From assembly GCA_030374735.1 (NCBI GenBank), contig JASCIV010000203.1:1-32496 (forward strand): a stretch of DNA of 32,496 nucleotides. The letters run 5' to 3'. Origin of the DNA: Gracilaria caudata. Taxonomy: Eukaryota; Rhodophyta; Florideophyceae; Gracilariales; Gracilariaceae. Made by a program: the position numbers and the translations under genes. This document shows positions 8,029 through 17,974 of this stretch, piece after piece (within the stretch, counting starts at the first letter, position 1; each line of letters begins with the position of its first letter). The notes beneath the pieces are model-generated. The model was not told the DNA's origin. It was given only the letters and a program-made list of their open reading frames with translations, and made no database searches.

Positions 8029-10059
8029 TTATCTCTCCTCGACCACGAAATCCTGAAGTCCGAGATCCTCATCTTCAGCTTTCCTTGCCAGACCCAGCCG
8101 TCCACCCGAAATCAACGTCAATATGCCGTGCCGAGACTCTACTAGAGGTAAGATAACCATAAGTACGCAAGAAGTTATTCCCCAGATAAATGAAATTATG
8201 ACCCAAAACCGGAAGTAGTCCCTCGAGAACACGCGGGCTGGCAACGTAAGCGCCGGCCATAAAATCATTAACACAAAGGCCACGAGTAAGCCAATGAGAC
8301 CAATTTTCTTCAGGGCATGCTCAAGAGCTTCTTCAGTTTCAAATGCAATGTGAGCGTTCGGATCATCTTCGATCAAGGGAATGGCCTTTGTAGTGCTCCA
8401 ATCACAGTCATCTGGTTTGAAGATGCTCACGAGGGTGCATACCACGGCAGCGGATAGAATAGAAGTCAGATTCCCCGCCAACATCACTTCATCTGTTTTC
8501 AAATTCTTAATAGTTACACCTCCCGGAAACGAGGCTCCATATGCAAACCAAACAGACATACCGCAGATCAAGCCGGTCCACGCTCCTATGACAGCTCCCC
8601 TCGCAGAGCAACGACCCCAAGATATGGAGTACGCAACTGGAACAACTGCAGGACCTATGAATACACCCATTGCCTTGTACAAAAAGTCCAAACTAACCCC
8701 GACATGGTGGAGAGCAATACCAAGCCCTCCCATGATCAGTCCAAATACCAGGATTACGATGCGTGAGAGAAAGATAACTTGCTGTCCTGAACAATTAGGG
8801 TTAATATATGTCCTGAATACATCGTAAGCTACAAGCGAAGAAAGAGCAATCTGCTCTGACGCGCCAGACGATGTAACCGCCATAAAAAGCATTACCAGAA
8901 TCAAAGAGGCTCCATCCTGTCCCATAAGATGAAAAGCAGCCGCTGGGGGCACCAAACCTTGATCAGCCTCCTCATTTGTGAGGGGAAGAGAACGCGCCAC
9001 AGCAGCGAGGCCAAGCGACGTAGCTAATGAAAATGGAATCGCAAACCAACAAAGACCGCCAAGAAGATAACCTCTCCATGATGCAGTTGGTGTGGCCGCG
9101 ATCGCTGATTGCCAATACGATTGGTCAATGAAAACAGTGCCGAAGTTTCCAACCAGATTAACTAAACCAAAGAAGAAGCCGTTCCGTGAAAGCAAAGTGA
9201 GATATGAGCCCCCAAGGTTATCCTCAACTCCTTGGATACTAGAGACAAATTGTAGATTGTCATAGACAACACTCGGGGATCCCAAGTCGTCTGCAGTGAC
9301 ATAGACCTTGAACATGAACACTACCAATGATATTAAAATGACTGCAGTGTTGAAATAGCTCGCCACAAAGGTTGCCTTTAAGCCACCAGCCAAGGTGTAG
9401 AGAATTACACCCAACGGAATCAAGAAACTTGCCAGATCCACATTCATTCCCGTGAGTTCATTTACCGTGACACTAGCTCCCAAAATTAACATGCTAGTGA
9501 CAATAACGTTGGTGATCATCGCAAAGCCCATGAAAGTTAAATGTGCCACAACGCCCCATCGGGCGCGAATAATCTCGAGGAAGGTATGGGCGGTGGGCGC
9601 CCGTAACTTGACAAGCACAGCGATGGTGGAGAACAAGATGACCTGCACCGTGGCACCGGCAGCATACCACAACGGACCCGATACACCATACTGAAAGGCT
9701 ACATTGGAACTCTGCAGCAGAGTTGCAGCCCACGTCCACTGGGAAACAATGACGGAGGCAGTTAGACCCGTTCGTACGGAACGACCAGCTGTGTTAAAGT
9801 ACTCTGAGTTCATCACACGGCGAAAAACGTACTGGTCTGCGAAGACGAGGGCAACGGTTCCGGCGCCGAAGGCAAGGCCAAACGCAAGCACGACGGCGAA
9901 GCCGATGCCGAGCGACAGCGGCGGTTCCGGAAAATATTTGGTGTTGCATCTATATTGAGTAAGGTTGAAGAAGTTTCGGATGACCTTGGTCCTGAGCTCC
10001 TCGGGGCAGCTGAAATTGAAGAAGGAAGGGGATATGAACGGCTCGGCAACGTTACTCAT
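8029..10059 (-). CDS. DUR3: DUR3-type urea symporter (sodium:solute symporter family)
   Basis: The product takes up urea with a co-transported cation at the plasma membrane. From the first in-frame ATG (10059) it has 676 residues; the frame runs further upstream but without an ATG. About 15 hydrophobic segments span the length. The DUR3 signature is intact: EYFNTAGRSVRTGLTASVIV, SQWTWAATLLQSSNVAFQYG, SGPLWYAAGA, ITNVIVTSMLILGASVTVNE, FLIPLGVILYTLAGGLKATF, DQSYWQSAIAA and AVTSSGASEQIALSSLVAYD. These blocks match plant and fungal urea-active transporters more closely than sodium/glucose or proline symporters. The cytosolic tail is acidic (DEDLGLQDFVVEE). No intron is needed. No nitrogen-control site can be named from sequence alone. 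Confidence 0.95.
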   Translation of the reverse strand: MSNVAEPFISPSFFNFSCPEELRTKVIRNFFNLTQYRCNTKYFPEPPLSLGIGFAVVLAFGLAFGAGTVALVFADQYVFRRVMNSEYFNTAGRSVRTGLTASVIVSQWTWAATLLQSSNVAFQYGVSGPLWYAAGATVQVILFSTIAVLVKLRAPTAHTFLEIIRARWGVVAHLTFMGFAMITNVIVTSMLILGASVTVNELTGMNVDLASFLIPLGVILYTLAGGLKATFVASYFNTAVILISLVVFMFKVYVTADDLGSPSVVYDNLQFVSSIQGVEDNLGGSYLTLLSRNGFFFGLVNLVGNFGTVFIDQSYWQSAIAATPTASWRGYLLGGLCWFAIPFSLATSLGLAAVARSLPLTNEEADQGLVPPAAAFHLMGQDGASLILVMLFMAVTSSGASEQIALSSLVAYDVFRTYINPNCSGQQVIFLSRIVILVFGLIMGGLGIALHHVGVSLDFLYKAMGVFIGPAVVPVAYSISWGRCSARGAVIGAWTGLICGMSVWFAYGASFPGGVTIKNLKTDEVMLAGNLTSILSAAVVCTLVSIFKPDDCDWSTTKAIPLIEDDPNAHIAFETEEALEHALKKIGLIGLLVAFVLMILWPALTLPARVFSRDYFRFWVIISFIWGITSCVLMVILPLVESRHGILTLISGGRLGLARKAEDEDLGLQDFVVEER

Positions 10060-10807
10060 TCTGGAGGGTTTGTTCTTGGAGGAGGATGATGAAGGAGGAT
10101 CAAACTTTGGCAAAACGGCGGCGGTGGAGGCATCGGCGATGGGGTGGACGGATGATCACGGAGCGGAGGCAAGCTGATGGCACAAGGCGTTGGACATGGC
10201 CACGTTTGGAAGATTCTTCCGCGGTTGCAGTTTCTGGCGGCGGTGGGGGATAGCGTCGTGAGCAACGTATCTGTGTCGATGAATTAGGGAAAAATTTATG
10301 ATGCATACACTGGTCACGCGCGGCTGCGCTGTCTCGGTTTAACGACGGTTGTGACCGCTCGCGCCAAAATGTCGTTCTCGCGTATCAGTGCTGCTAACAA
10401 GGGCGCCCGCAATCGCGCCCGCCACCGTGGCCATCACAGTAGAACGCTACAGTAGCGCTACCCCACATACTGATCATGCTGCAAGCTGGCACTCGCCTCC
10501 ACCTGGCCTTGCTGCGGAGTACTGCTTTTCTCGACTCCCGTGCTGAGTGCTTTGCTGTTGTAGCAGTAAAACTCCCCTGTTCACCCGCCGATGGTAGCAG
10601 TCAGCAACATACCTACGGAGACCTCGGAAAGGATGCAAGGCAACTCTGGACAATTCCTAAGGCGGTCTTACTGCAGGAATATGCAAAGAACTGCGATGCC
10701 GGTCATGTTGGATTGCTCGTTTACTCCATTCAGGTAACCTAGATGTTCTTGTTCTTGACCTGTGTCACGTCAGCAAAAAGAGTGCGTCATCACGTGCCGA
10801 TGGAACG
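10060..10807. other. Upstream region of DUR3 and 3' flank of the coiled-coil gene
   Basis: The part nearest DUR3 is GC-rich with GGAGG/GGCGG runs, as expected for a promoter or 5' UTR. An 88-codon plus-strand frame at 10476-10742 has no domain, signal peptide or Kozak context and is not called. Confidence 0.45.
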
Positions 10808-11785
10808 TTAGATTGCCACACGCTTCTTGATTCGGTCAACGGTGGAAAGTAGTCGATCCTTAGCTTGCTGGGCCTTGTCCCGGTTATCTTCAACAGCCCG
10901 ACGGTGTTTTGCTGCCTTCCGGCGCTTCTCGCGGCTGTTCTTTGCCGCATTACCCGCCTTCTTTGCTGCCTCTCGACGCGCCTTTTCAAACATTTCGAAA
11001 TCTGCTTTCAGCCCATTACATCCAGGACATGCTCTACCGTTTTGCTTTGCATTATTCTCCTTCTCTGTGAGCTCCCGTTCAACTTTCTGGGCTTCATTCT
11101 CAGCAACAAGCACCTCATTCTTCAGTATCGTAACCTCACGACTGGCTTTGTACACCTCAGCCGCGTTCTGACTCGCAACGTTTGCAAGACGGCCGGATTC
11201 CAACACAAGATCCGCAATCAATTCAGCCTCTCTTTCGATCTCTATGCTCTCTTCTAGGGTCATGTGCGGCCTGATTGGTTCAACCATCGTCTTCAACACG
11301 TCATTGATGGCAATAACATCCGCTTGGATGTCAGCCACGATTCTGTATGCTTCCATGCTTAGCAACATGGATTCGTCGTTCGATATATCCACTTCAGTGT
11401 GCGCGTTCAATGCCGCTTCAACTGTATCCATTATGTAATCAAAACTGGTACAAGTTCCCACATCAGGAGTAAGGTGACATCCAAATGTTTGGTTCTCACT
11501 TGGCACGACGTCGGTATCAGTCGTGTACAATGCACAACTGCTTCTCTTACACATTTCATATCCGAGACAGTCGCATCGATAAGATGGCTTGCAAGTCCCC
11601 AACAAACACTTATTATTTCCTTGATGCTGCATGCAAAGCTTGGAAGACTCTACTTCCAAACATGGGCACGTAGCATCCGTAATTTGACATCCTGGAGCTT
11701 CAGCAGCTTGTCCATGTGCCATCGCAGTGCAAATAGTCATCGCAAAGAGCCAGAAAATCGTTCTAAACAGGGTCGGCACCATCAT
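10808..11785 (-). CDS. Secreted protein: 12-Cys domain plus long charged coiled coil
   Basis: Starting at the ATG at 11785 (the frame further upstream has only a TTG), the product is 325 residues. Residues 1-25 are a signal peptide (hydrophobic FRTIFWLFAMTICTAMA). Residues 33-112 hold twelve cysteines, including CPC, CDC and evenly spaced pairs. Residues 115-325 are almost wholly helical, rich in Ala/Glu/Lys/Arg with heptad-like spacing, broken by a CPGC motif at 253-256, and end in a strongly basic segment (KNSREKRRKAAKHRRA). The layout suggests an extracellular or lumenal oligomer: a disulfide-knotted head on a coiled-coil stalk. I know no named family with this order. No intron is needed. 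An alternative start one codon downstream (M2) changes nothing important. Confidence 0.75.
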   Translation of the reverse strand: MMVPTLFRTIFWLFAMTICTAMAHGQAAEAPGCQITDATCPCLEVESSKLCMQHQGNNKCLLGTCKPSYRCDCLGYEMCKRSSCALYTTDTDVVPSENQTFGCHLTPDVGTCTSFDYIMDTVEAALNAHTEVDISNDESMLLSMEAYRIVADIQADVIAINDVLKTMVEPIRPHMTLEESIEIEREAELIADLVLESGRLANVASQNAAEVYKASREVTILKNEVLVAENEAQKVERELTEKENNAKQNGRACPGCNGLKADFEMFEKARREAAKKAGNAAKNSREKRRKAAKHRRAVEDNRDKAQQAKDRLLSTVDRIKKRVAI

Positions 11786-13010
11786 TTTTCTCAGAAGGGC
11801 TGTTGGATAGAGAGGATTACGACGTGCGGGAAACAGTGACAACCAGATTCCGGAATTCGAAAGGCGGTTCGAGGGAGATGTGAGATGGTGCGGGGAGAGG
11901 CCTGAGCAGTTTCGATCTCAGACTTCGGGAGCTTTTGTAGCTTAGGGGCGTAGAGAGACCATCAAGAGTCCGCCAGATTATGGCAAGCATTGTTTCGAAT
12001 TGAGGTGTCACGTAGGCATGCGACGCTATGGTTACATCGACGTAGGGTAAGGGATTAGAAGGCGCCTTAAGAGGAATGAAAATCGCTTCGAGGATGGGGT
12101 TCTCCGATGAAGGTTGGTTTGGGTTTCAATTCGAATAGACTTTACTCTGTGGTTTCCAAGGACTTTTCTGAGGCCATCCAAAGGCGTTAGGAAGTGAAGA
12201 AAACAAGGACTTTGATCTCGCTGATCTTGGAGCTCTAGCGGCGCCGTGTCTGGAATTGTTGAATTGAAGTGGAAAACCGGTAGACGTGATCGACGAGGCC
12301 GTATCACGCCAGTCGTCGCTGGCCGATGCTATTTTGTACAAAACAAGAACGCCTTGTCTACTCTTCTGCATCTGCATAGCTTATCCAGAAAGACATCGCA
12401 CCAAGGGGCCATTAGCGTTGTCACGAGTGAATCGTAGTTTGGACGAGTGATGCGGCCTGTATGTTTCTTACATCTAAACGATATCTGAAGTTGTGGATTT
12501 GGCGAAGAGTTCCGAGAACATGGAGCTCACCGTTCTGAATTTCTATTGAACTGCAACCCATGACGGAGGGCCATATCGGTATGCGTCGAATTCATGCGTA
12601 TGTAATCTCTGAGTAGTGATGCCCGCATAACGACCATTTTAACTCTCCGCATAGTCAACCAGACCTCTATCAATTCCATAACAATAGCCTCAGCTCTTAA
12701 TAGGCCAACATTGTGTGGTTTCCAAGATTTAGACAGCCCAGCGTCGGAAGGTTCATATTTACCACAGCCTCGCGAGGCTTCCGTCATTATCGTTTTTATT
12801 GTGGTCCAAAGTTCCTTATTCCGAAACTATGGGGAACAGGCTCGTGTACGTAGTTCTCTCTCCTCAAGAAGGCCAAAACTTTTTGCCCTTCGTCATGAAT
12901 TGAAAAGGTATAAGTTGCACTATTTTCAGCGATTACATATCCATTGACCAGAAGTCTAGAATGCGTCATCTTCGCGTTGCTTTCTAAGCAACAGCAAGGT
13001 TTTTAATTTG
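11786..13010. other. Intergenic region with short diverged repeats
   Basis: No convincing gene; frames are under 95 codons. A segment near 12846-12885 resembles one at 13117-13150 (both, read on the minus strand, centre on TTTTGGCCTTC followed by an AGAGAGAA-type run), and a third similar copy lies on the plus strand near 26750. See findings. Confidence 0.35.
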
Positions 13011-13358
13011 TTATAGTTCTTCTTCATCTTGCGTGGGGAGGGTCATCATCTTCTTCTTCACTATGGTCGGCCGTCCCTGCCTCTGAGATGACAGGAGAGC
13101 TTTCCTAGGATGTTTCTCTCTGTTAAGGAAGGCCAAAAACTTTGTGGCCACTGCTTGGGGAGGGTCATGTTTCGTCACAACATTGCCGGGTATGCAGTTT
13201 GACTGTGGCTGATCATCGTCTAGAGTCATTATAGGAACTGCCAAAAACGGGATTGCTCTGTAACCCAATGCGGATTTTACCACTTCGTGTTTGCCACTTT
13301 CCGAGCATTCCACGTAATGCATCATACCCCACTGCTCAATACAACGATATACGTCCAT
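13011..13358 (-). CDS. Possible short hypothetical ORF or exon
   Basis: A 115-codon frame starts at an ATG at 13358 directly after an in-frame TGA. The N-terminal part (IEQWGMMHYVECSESGKHEV) looks protein-like and faintly recalls the C-terminal strand and helix of small GTPases, but no G-box is present nearby. The C-terminus is basic then acidic (VKKKMMTLPTQDEEEL). Parts of the nucleotide sequence are repeated locally (ATGACCCTCCCC occurs twice on this strand), so it may be repeat-derived. Weakly supported. Confidence 0.22.
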   Translation of the reverse strand: MDVYRCIEQWGMMHYVECSESGKHEVVKSALGYRAIPFLAVPIMTLDDDQPQSNCIPGNVVTKHDPPQAVATKFLAFLNREKHPRKALLSSQRQGRPTIVKKKMMTLPTQDEEEL

Positions 13359-13709
13359 TCACAATGTATCAACCTCAGCTTGACGCAATATCTCTTCAAG
13401 CTTTGTGTTTGATATGTTGGAGGATTGCGCAGTGGGTTTCAAGAAAACATAGATTAAGAAGAAACTGTCAGTTCTTATTGAATGCTTGAGACGTGAAGAA
13501 CGCCCAAGTCTATGCATGGTATGTATCAGACCAGGCCTTTATCAGACCGTCTTGTTGGCTTCTCGACGTAAGCGGACAGGTTCCTTTCTGATAATTAGAT
13601 TTCGTTCTGACACGGACCTTCTGCTCCAAGGGAAACTCAGTTCACTGCCCCGGTTGAACAATTTCGGATCCGATTCGCCCATAGTGTCAATAGAGTCACG
13701 ACTTGGGAT

Positions 13710-14582
13710 ATGGGCCTCCTTGAATTATTCAAACCTTTGCTTCCTGGAGACGATGGTCCAGAATTCCGTGCGGCTTTCGAGACAGATGATAAACCAAACC
13801 GCCCATCTCGTGCTCAACTCTTTCGGATGATATCTGATTTGGACACTCCTTTACGTCTTACGGATCCAATGAGTGTTGACCATAGTTCGCTTCTACAGCT
13901 GAGTTTCAACGCGTTTGCAATGGAGTTTCGAGATATGTTTCGCATGATCGAGGGGTTGCTTCATCATGCTCATGAACGGTCAATAGAAATGGACCACCTC
14001 TCTATCTTCTACGAGTGGTTTGAAGGCTTCTTCGGAATCCTCACGAGCGTCTTCGACACGGAAGAGAACGTTTTCTATCCTTGGATAGAAACGCAAGGCT
14101 ACTTCAAAATGGAAAATGCTTTCTGTGGCAAACGCAGACAGACGAAAAAAGATCGAGCCAAGGAGATATGTTGGGATATTTTGGAACTCAAGCTTCACTT
14201 CGGGACGAAAGCGGACCGAAAACGTGGTCTGTTTGATCTTGTTTACGAACTGAGGGATGAGGCTGAACATCTGATCGCCCGTGTGATGGTCTATTTTCAG
14301 TGTGAGATGGATGAACTTTCTCGCATCCTAAGGATTAAGTTTAACGATGACGAAAGACGCCACATCGAAAACACGATAGTGCAAACGTACCGTTCTTCAG
14401 AGGCGGGGCATTTTGTTCTTTGTGCAATGGCCAGGGGAATACCAGATGCGTCTATACGGAATGGGTTCTTGGAAGAAAACTTTCGTTCATCAGGGCAGAA
14501 GACGCCCAAACAGCTTCGCAAGTTTCGCAAAAGACATTCGGATCTCGTGGAAAAGCTTGCTGTTCGAGATTTGCGCTTTTAA
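13710..14582 (+). CDS. Probable hemerythrin/HHE-like alpha-helical protein
   Basis: The 290-residue product starts at the only ATG in its open frame. It is all-helical with metal-ligand-type clusters: H58 near the first helix, HHAHE at 85-89, DH at 95-96, EENVFYPWIE at 118-127 (the EE-x3-YP arrangement seen in HHE domains), and RDEAEHLIARVMVYF at 182-196. A helical repeat DDERRHIENTIVQTY follows. Hemerythrin-like proteins bind a di-iron centre and sense or carry oxygen or iron, but several canonical His positions cannot be matched by eye, so metal binding is uncertain. There is no signal peptide or membrane segment. The C-terminus is basic (KTPKQLRKFRKRHSD). No neighbour suggests a partner. 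Confidence 0.5.
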   Translation: MGLLELFKPLLPGDDGPEFRAAFETDDKPNRPSRAQLFRMISDLDTPLRLTDPMSVDHSSLLQLSFNAFAMEFRDMFRMIEGLLHHAHERSIEMDHLSIFYEWFEGFFGILTSVFDTEENVFYPWIETQGYFKMENAFCGKRRQTKKDRAKEICWDILELKLHFGTKADRKRGLFDLVYELRDEAEHLIARVMVYFQCEMDELSRILRIKFNDDERRHIENTIVQTYRSSEAGHFVLCAMARGIPDASIRNGFLEENFRSSGQKTPKQLRKFRKRHSDLVEKLAVRDLRF

Positions 14583-15002
14583 GGGAGATGCCGATGACCA
14601 AGAAGATGAAAACTTTACAGGCCGAAAGAACGGAAGTCAATAGATTTCCAGTTAGCGGCTCGCACTTTATTCTTGTATAATCAGTATTCAGTTAAATGTT
14701 GTACATCACATCCGTGTGTATATACATGCAGGGACGAGAGAACCAGCCAAAACAAAAGGAAGCGTGCGGTATGAATAGTTCAACAGTCTGTACAGTCAAC
14801 GAAGAAAAAGATGAACAGATGAAGAATTCGTGGCTCCGCGTCAGATAAACCGCGAAAGCAGCTGAGCGAGCTTTTCATGAAAGGCACGAGAACTCCCCCG
14901 GACTAGGGACGGAAAGGTAAAAAGTAACATTGACAAAAAGAGGGGGTGTTCTGGCAAAACTCACGGCGAGAAACCCAATTTGTGTTCCAGATGCGAGCAT
15001 CA
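14583..15002. other. Convergent intergenic region
   Basis: About 420 bases between the hemerythrin-like gene and DGDG-synthase paralog A, which converge. It has AT-rich patches (tgtgtatatacatg near 14715) and no frame worth calling. Probably two 3' UTRs. Confidence 0.5.
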
Positions 15003-16712
15003 TCACAACGCATTAGATAGACTACTACTTCCTTGAAGAGAACCCGTTGATTTCACTTTCTGAAACTTCTTTCCAGGTTGCGGGTAAATTTTCGACAGAG
15101 TAGTGTGAGCGTTTGCCAAGGCGGCACCGACCTTGCTAGGCTTGCTTTTGTGCATGGGCATTCGCATCGCATCATACAGCCTTTCTGTAGCAGCTTCCCA
15201 AGTGAATCTATACGCATCTTGCTCTGAAAGAGGAACTGGTTCGCTCTGTAACGCATCGCGCAATACCTTAGAGAACTCTTCTGCAGTGCGATAGGTCTTG
15301 CAATTCGGAAAGGTCGCAAAAAACTCATTGCTCGGATGTTCAAGGCAAACTACAAGTTTCCCCATTGCCAGAGCTTCGGCGGTAGCTGTGCAAACCACGT
15401 CACTGCGGGACGCATTGACAAACACTTTGTACCCTTGTAACCACCCACTGGCAGGATCCGCAACGCGAGCGTCGAATCGAACAGCAGAAAGTGCGGGGTG
15501 CGTATTAACCTGTTCTTGGACTTCAGGAACATCGGGTCCAGAACCGTAGAAATCAATCTGGAGCGGTTCCTTTGTAACTTTGTAATGCTCAATCATGCAG
15601 TTAATAAGCTCTTCGTAGCCTTTTGCCCATAAAACTTTACCCATGAAGTACGCACCGCGAGGAAAGGGACCGCTGCGCTTTCTTCCAATGTCGATGAACT
15701 TCTGCCGAACGCCATGCACATTGCAAGTAACGGAGTTGGGAAAGAGTTGAACAGCGTCTGAGAGCTTTATGATTCGATGGCAATAACTACGAGAAACCCA
15801 CATGTTGAGGAACAACAGCCCAACGGCCTTCTGCGGACCATAATCGGCTCCTCTGGCATATTCGATGTAATTGGTGTGAATGATACCGACAACATAGTTG
15901 AAAAGTTGGGTCCATATCTTTCCCGCGTGATGCCATGTGAGATGCTCAGGCTCCTCGAGAATGCATATATCCATATTAGCGACGTGAGACTCTATAACGT
16001 CTGTAACGGCTCCGACAGGCAGAATAGAGCCGAGGTGCGCCGCATACGCACCGTCATAGAACAAAACGTCGAAATGCTCTGGGATTAGTTTAGACGCCCA
16101 TTGCTGTATATACTCTCGTTGCTGCTGGTGCGTCGTAAAAGTGGGACTACCTTTGGAGAAAATTTCCCTCTGCTGCTCCTCTGTAGGAATCCATGGTACA
16201 ACCAACGTAACTCGGTGACCATCCTTCGCCAGGTACATGGCACGTAACGCAGGGTTCACCGACGTACCGGTCATCCAGGGGATGGCAGCAGTAGTGACAA
16301 TAACAACATCTCTTTTCGCAGTGCGCATATCGGACGCAGCGGTCAAGTCAGCTTCCTCCTGTGGCACACGCGGTTTCTTCGGTCGCCCTGCAGCCGGTCG
16401 CGTCGGACCACCGTGCAGCAGGCTCGATTCCACATAGCTCTGGCCAAAAAGGTCGATTGACACCGCCAGCTGTCTAGGCGCCCTCCCCCTCTTCAATCGT
16501 TTCGCCACCGCGTTTTCCCTGCCAATGAGAAACAGGGCGTAGGCTGCCGCCAACGCGACGATCGGATGATGGTCGGAATTATGCGCGGAACGACTTGCAT
16601 CGCGAAGCGCAGACAGTCCGGAGGAATGCTGTGAACGCACCTCTCGCGTGTTGAACGAAGGACGCGACGGGTTGAGCAATGCGGTGAGGAGGGAGGCCAA
16701 CAGCGGCGCCAT
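15003..16712 (-). CDS. Digalactosyldiacylglycerol synthase-type glycosyltransferase, paralog A
   Basis: The 569-residue product is a GT4-type glycosyltransferase of the plant DGD1/DGD2 group, which transfers galactose from UDP-galactose to MGDG to make the plastid lipid DGDG. The catalytic domain runs from about residue 133 to 525: VVIVTTAAIPWMTGTSVNP, LVVPWIP, LEEPEHLTWHHAG, VGIIHTNYIEYAR, CNVHGVRQKF, the hinge GAYFMGKVLWAKGYEEL, and the nucleotide-sugar region SDVVCTATAEALAMGK then HPSNEFFATFPNC. Residues 1-130 are a Ser/Arg-rich leader with one hydrophobic segment at about 50-64, likely for plastid-envelope targeting or anchoring. The ATG at 16712 has a good context. It is divergent from the APRL-type gene across 266 bases, so a shared promoter is likely. 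A close paralog lies at 19271-21274. Confidence 0.9.
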   Translation of the reverse strand: MAPLLASLLTALLNPSRPSFNTREVRSQHSSGLSALRDASRSAHNSDHHPIVALAAAYALFLIGRENAVAKRLKRGRAPRQLAVSIDLFGQSYVESSLLHGGPTRPAAGRPKKPRVPQEEADLTAASDMRTAKRDVVIVTTAAIPWMTGTSVNPALRAMYLAKDGHRVTLVVPWIPTEEQQREIFSKGSPTFTTHQQQREYIQQWASKLIPEHFDVLFYDGAYAAHLGSILPVGAVTDVIESHVANMDICILEEPEHLTWHHAGKIWTQLFNYVVGIIHTNYIEYARGADYGPQKAVGLLFLNMWVSRSYCHRIIKLSDAVQLFPNSVTCNVHGVRQKFIDIGRKRSGPFPRGAYFMGKVLWAKGYEELINCMIEHYKVTKEPLQIDFYGSGPDVPEVQEQVNTHPALSAVRFDARVADPASGWLQGYKVFVNASRSDVVCTATAEALAMGKLVVCLEHPSNEFFATFPNCKTYRTAEEFSKVLRDALQSEPVPLSEQDAYRFTWEAATERLYDAMRMPMHKSKPSKVGAALANAHTTLSKIYPQPGKKFQKVKSTGSLQGSSSLSNAL

Positions 16713-16978
16713 GGCTGGCTGCTCGCGCCACGCCGAGGTTGCTCCATGTGGAGCAGACGACGCAGCGTTTGCTGCCGTTGTATCGATAACGAGTGCACAG
16801 ACCGCCGGGCAAGCGCGGTTACTGTCGCCCCCGCGGCTACCGAAGTCTATCAGACGCTGCGCTTGTTAATGCGGCGGCCCGAAGGGCCACTGTCATCTTC
16901 GGCGCTTGCTGCGCTTCGCAAGTTATCTGGAAAGCCGAGCGACGGTGGGCGGTGCCGACACCAAGGCGCAATGTTGCA
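16713..16978. promoter_or_regulatory. Probable bidirectional promoter (paralog A / APRL-type gene)
   Basis: A 266-base gap separates the start codons of two divergent genes. It is GC-rich at the right end. No TATA box stands out. The assignment rests on gene arrangement only. Confidence 0.45.
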
Positions 16979-17839
16979 ATGCGACGCCTGTTCGCAGCAG
17001 AGCAGTGCGTTGCGCTCGTCGCCGCGCTCGTGGCCTGTCTCCCCCTCCTCGTCTCCGCGCGTCTGACGCGCCGCGGCTTCTCCGACGGCCAGACCGAAGC
17101 GCCCAGAGGCGTCGACTTCATCCACTTTAACTTTCCAACGCTCTTAAAGGTTTTTTCGCGCACAACTCCGTCTTCCGACGCGCCGTTCTTTACACTCAAT
17201 GACCAAGCATGTCAAAATGCCCATCCGCAGGCCGTGTACACTGACAATGGCTACATAGGCGTCATAAATACCATCTCCGCCGCCAACCTCTCGAGAGTGT
17301 CTTCGGCTCGCAAACACCTGGCTATCGTTCTCTTTCATGGAGGTCCTACTTGCAAGCATTCGCGTGCTATTCTTCCCACTTGGGTCAAACTGACGAGACG
17401 TATGCGTGCAAGCTGTCTACTGGCGGTCGATGCCGCTGCAGATAGCATGATGAACTACAATCTCATGGTAGTGGGCTTTCCCACCATAATGCGCGCCTCG
17501 CCTGAAACAAGTGCAACGTATCGCGGTGACAGATCTTTACAAGATTTGATTGCCTGGACTGTCAAAGCTGGCGCTAATGCCCCGATGTCTGTTGAAGGCA
17601 TTGATCACCTTGACGCTGATTTAGGACGCTACCATCTCAGTCACACTGATATTCGTGAACCGAGCTTCGACGTTCTGGACATCAGCGACTTGGCAACGAA
17701 ACCCACTACCGTCAATTGGACTCTAGTTGTTGCCAACATCGTCACGGCCGTGTACCTCGCTTGGCAACTAAGAAACGCTCACAAAGCTCTCGCTTCCATG
17801 CGCAAGCGACGTGCGGCACACATCCATCAAACTCATTAA
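16979..17839 (+). CDS. APRL-type thioredoxin-like single-pass membrane protein
   Basis: I choose the ATG at 16979 because it puts a clean signal peptide first (residues 6-27, LVAALVACLPLLVSA); an in-frame ATG at 16793 would bury it behind 62 odd residues. The 286-residue product has a thioredoxin fold: a beta strand HLAIVLFHGG, active-site position TCKHSRA (C125-x-x-S128 in place of CxxC), a cis-proline VGFPT (P168), and a final strand/helix YRGDRSLQDLIAWTVKAG. One membrane helix at about 248-264 and a short basic tail with dibasic residues follow. This order matches plant 5'-adenylylsulfate reductase-like (APRL) proteins of the secretory pathway, which also have a C-x-x-S site and are not APS reductases. 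Likely ER or Golgi, with the thioredoxin domain lumenal. Confidence 0.75.
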   Translation: MRRLFAAEQCVALVAALVACLPLLVSARLTRRGFSDGQTEAPRGVDFIHFNFPTLLKVFSRTTPSSDAPFFTLNDQACQNAHPQAVYTDNGYIGVINTISAANLSRVSSARKHLAIVLFHGGPTCKHSRAILPTWVKLTRRMRASCLLAVDAAADSMMNYNLMVVGFPTIMRASPETSATYRGDRSLQDLIAWTVKAGANAPMSVEGIDHLDADLGRYHLSHTDIREPSFDVLDISDLATKPTTVNWTLVVANIVTAVYLAWQLRNAHKALASMRKRRAAHIHQTH

Positions 17840-17974
17840 AGCCTTTCCTAGCTAACTGCTCTGCACGCAAAACTATATTCTTCCAGAGCGTTGTCCTTTC
17901 TCAAACCGTCGCCGTATGACCATCTTTGCATGCAGAACATTTCGGCGTTCCTAGACTTCATGACGACGTGTGGT

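Noticed and set aside
10476..10742. 88-codon plus-strand frame upstream of DUR3
   Set aside because: No domain, no signal peptide and no start context.
16793..16978. 62-residue N-terminal extension of the APRL-type protein
   Set aside because: It would place a clear signal peptide in the interior; the downstream ATG at 16979 is the natural start.
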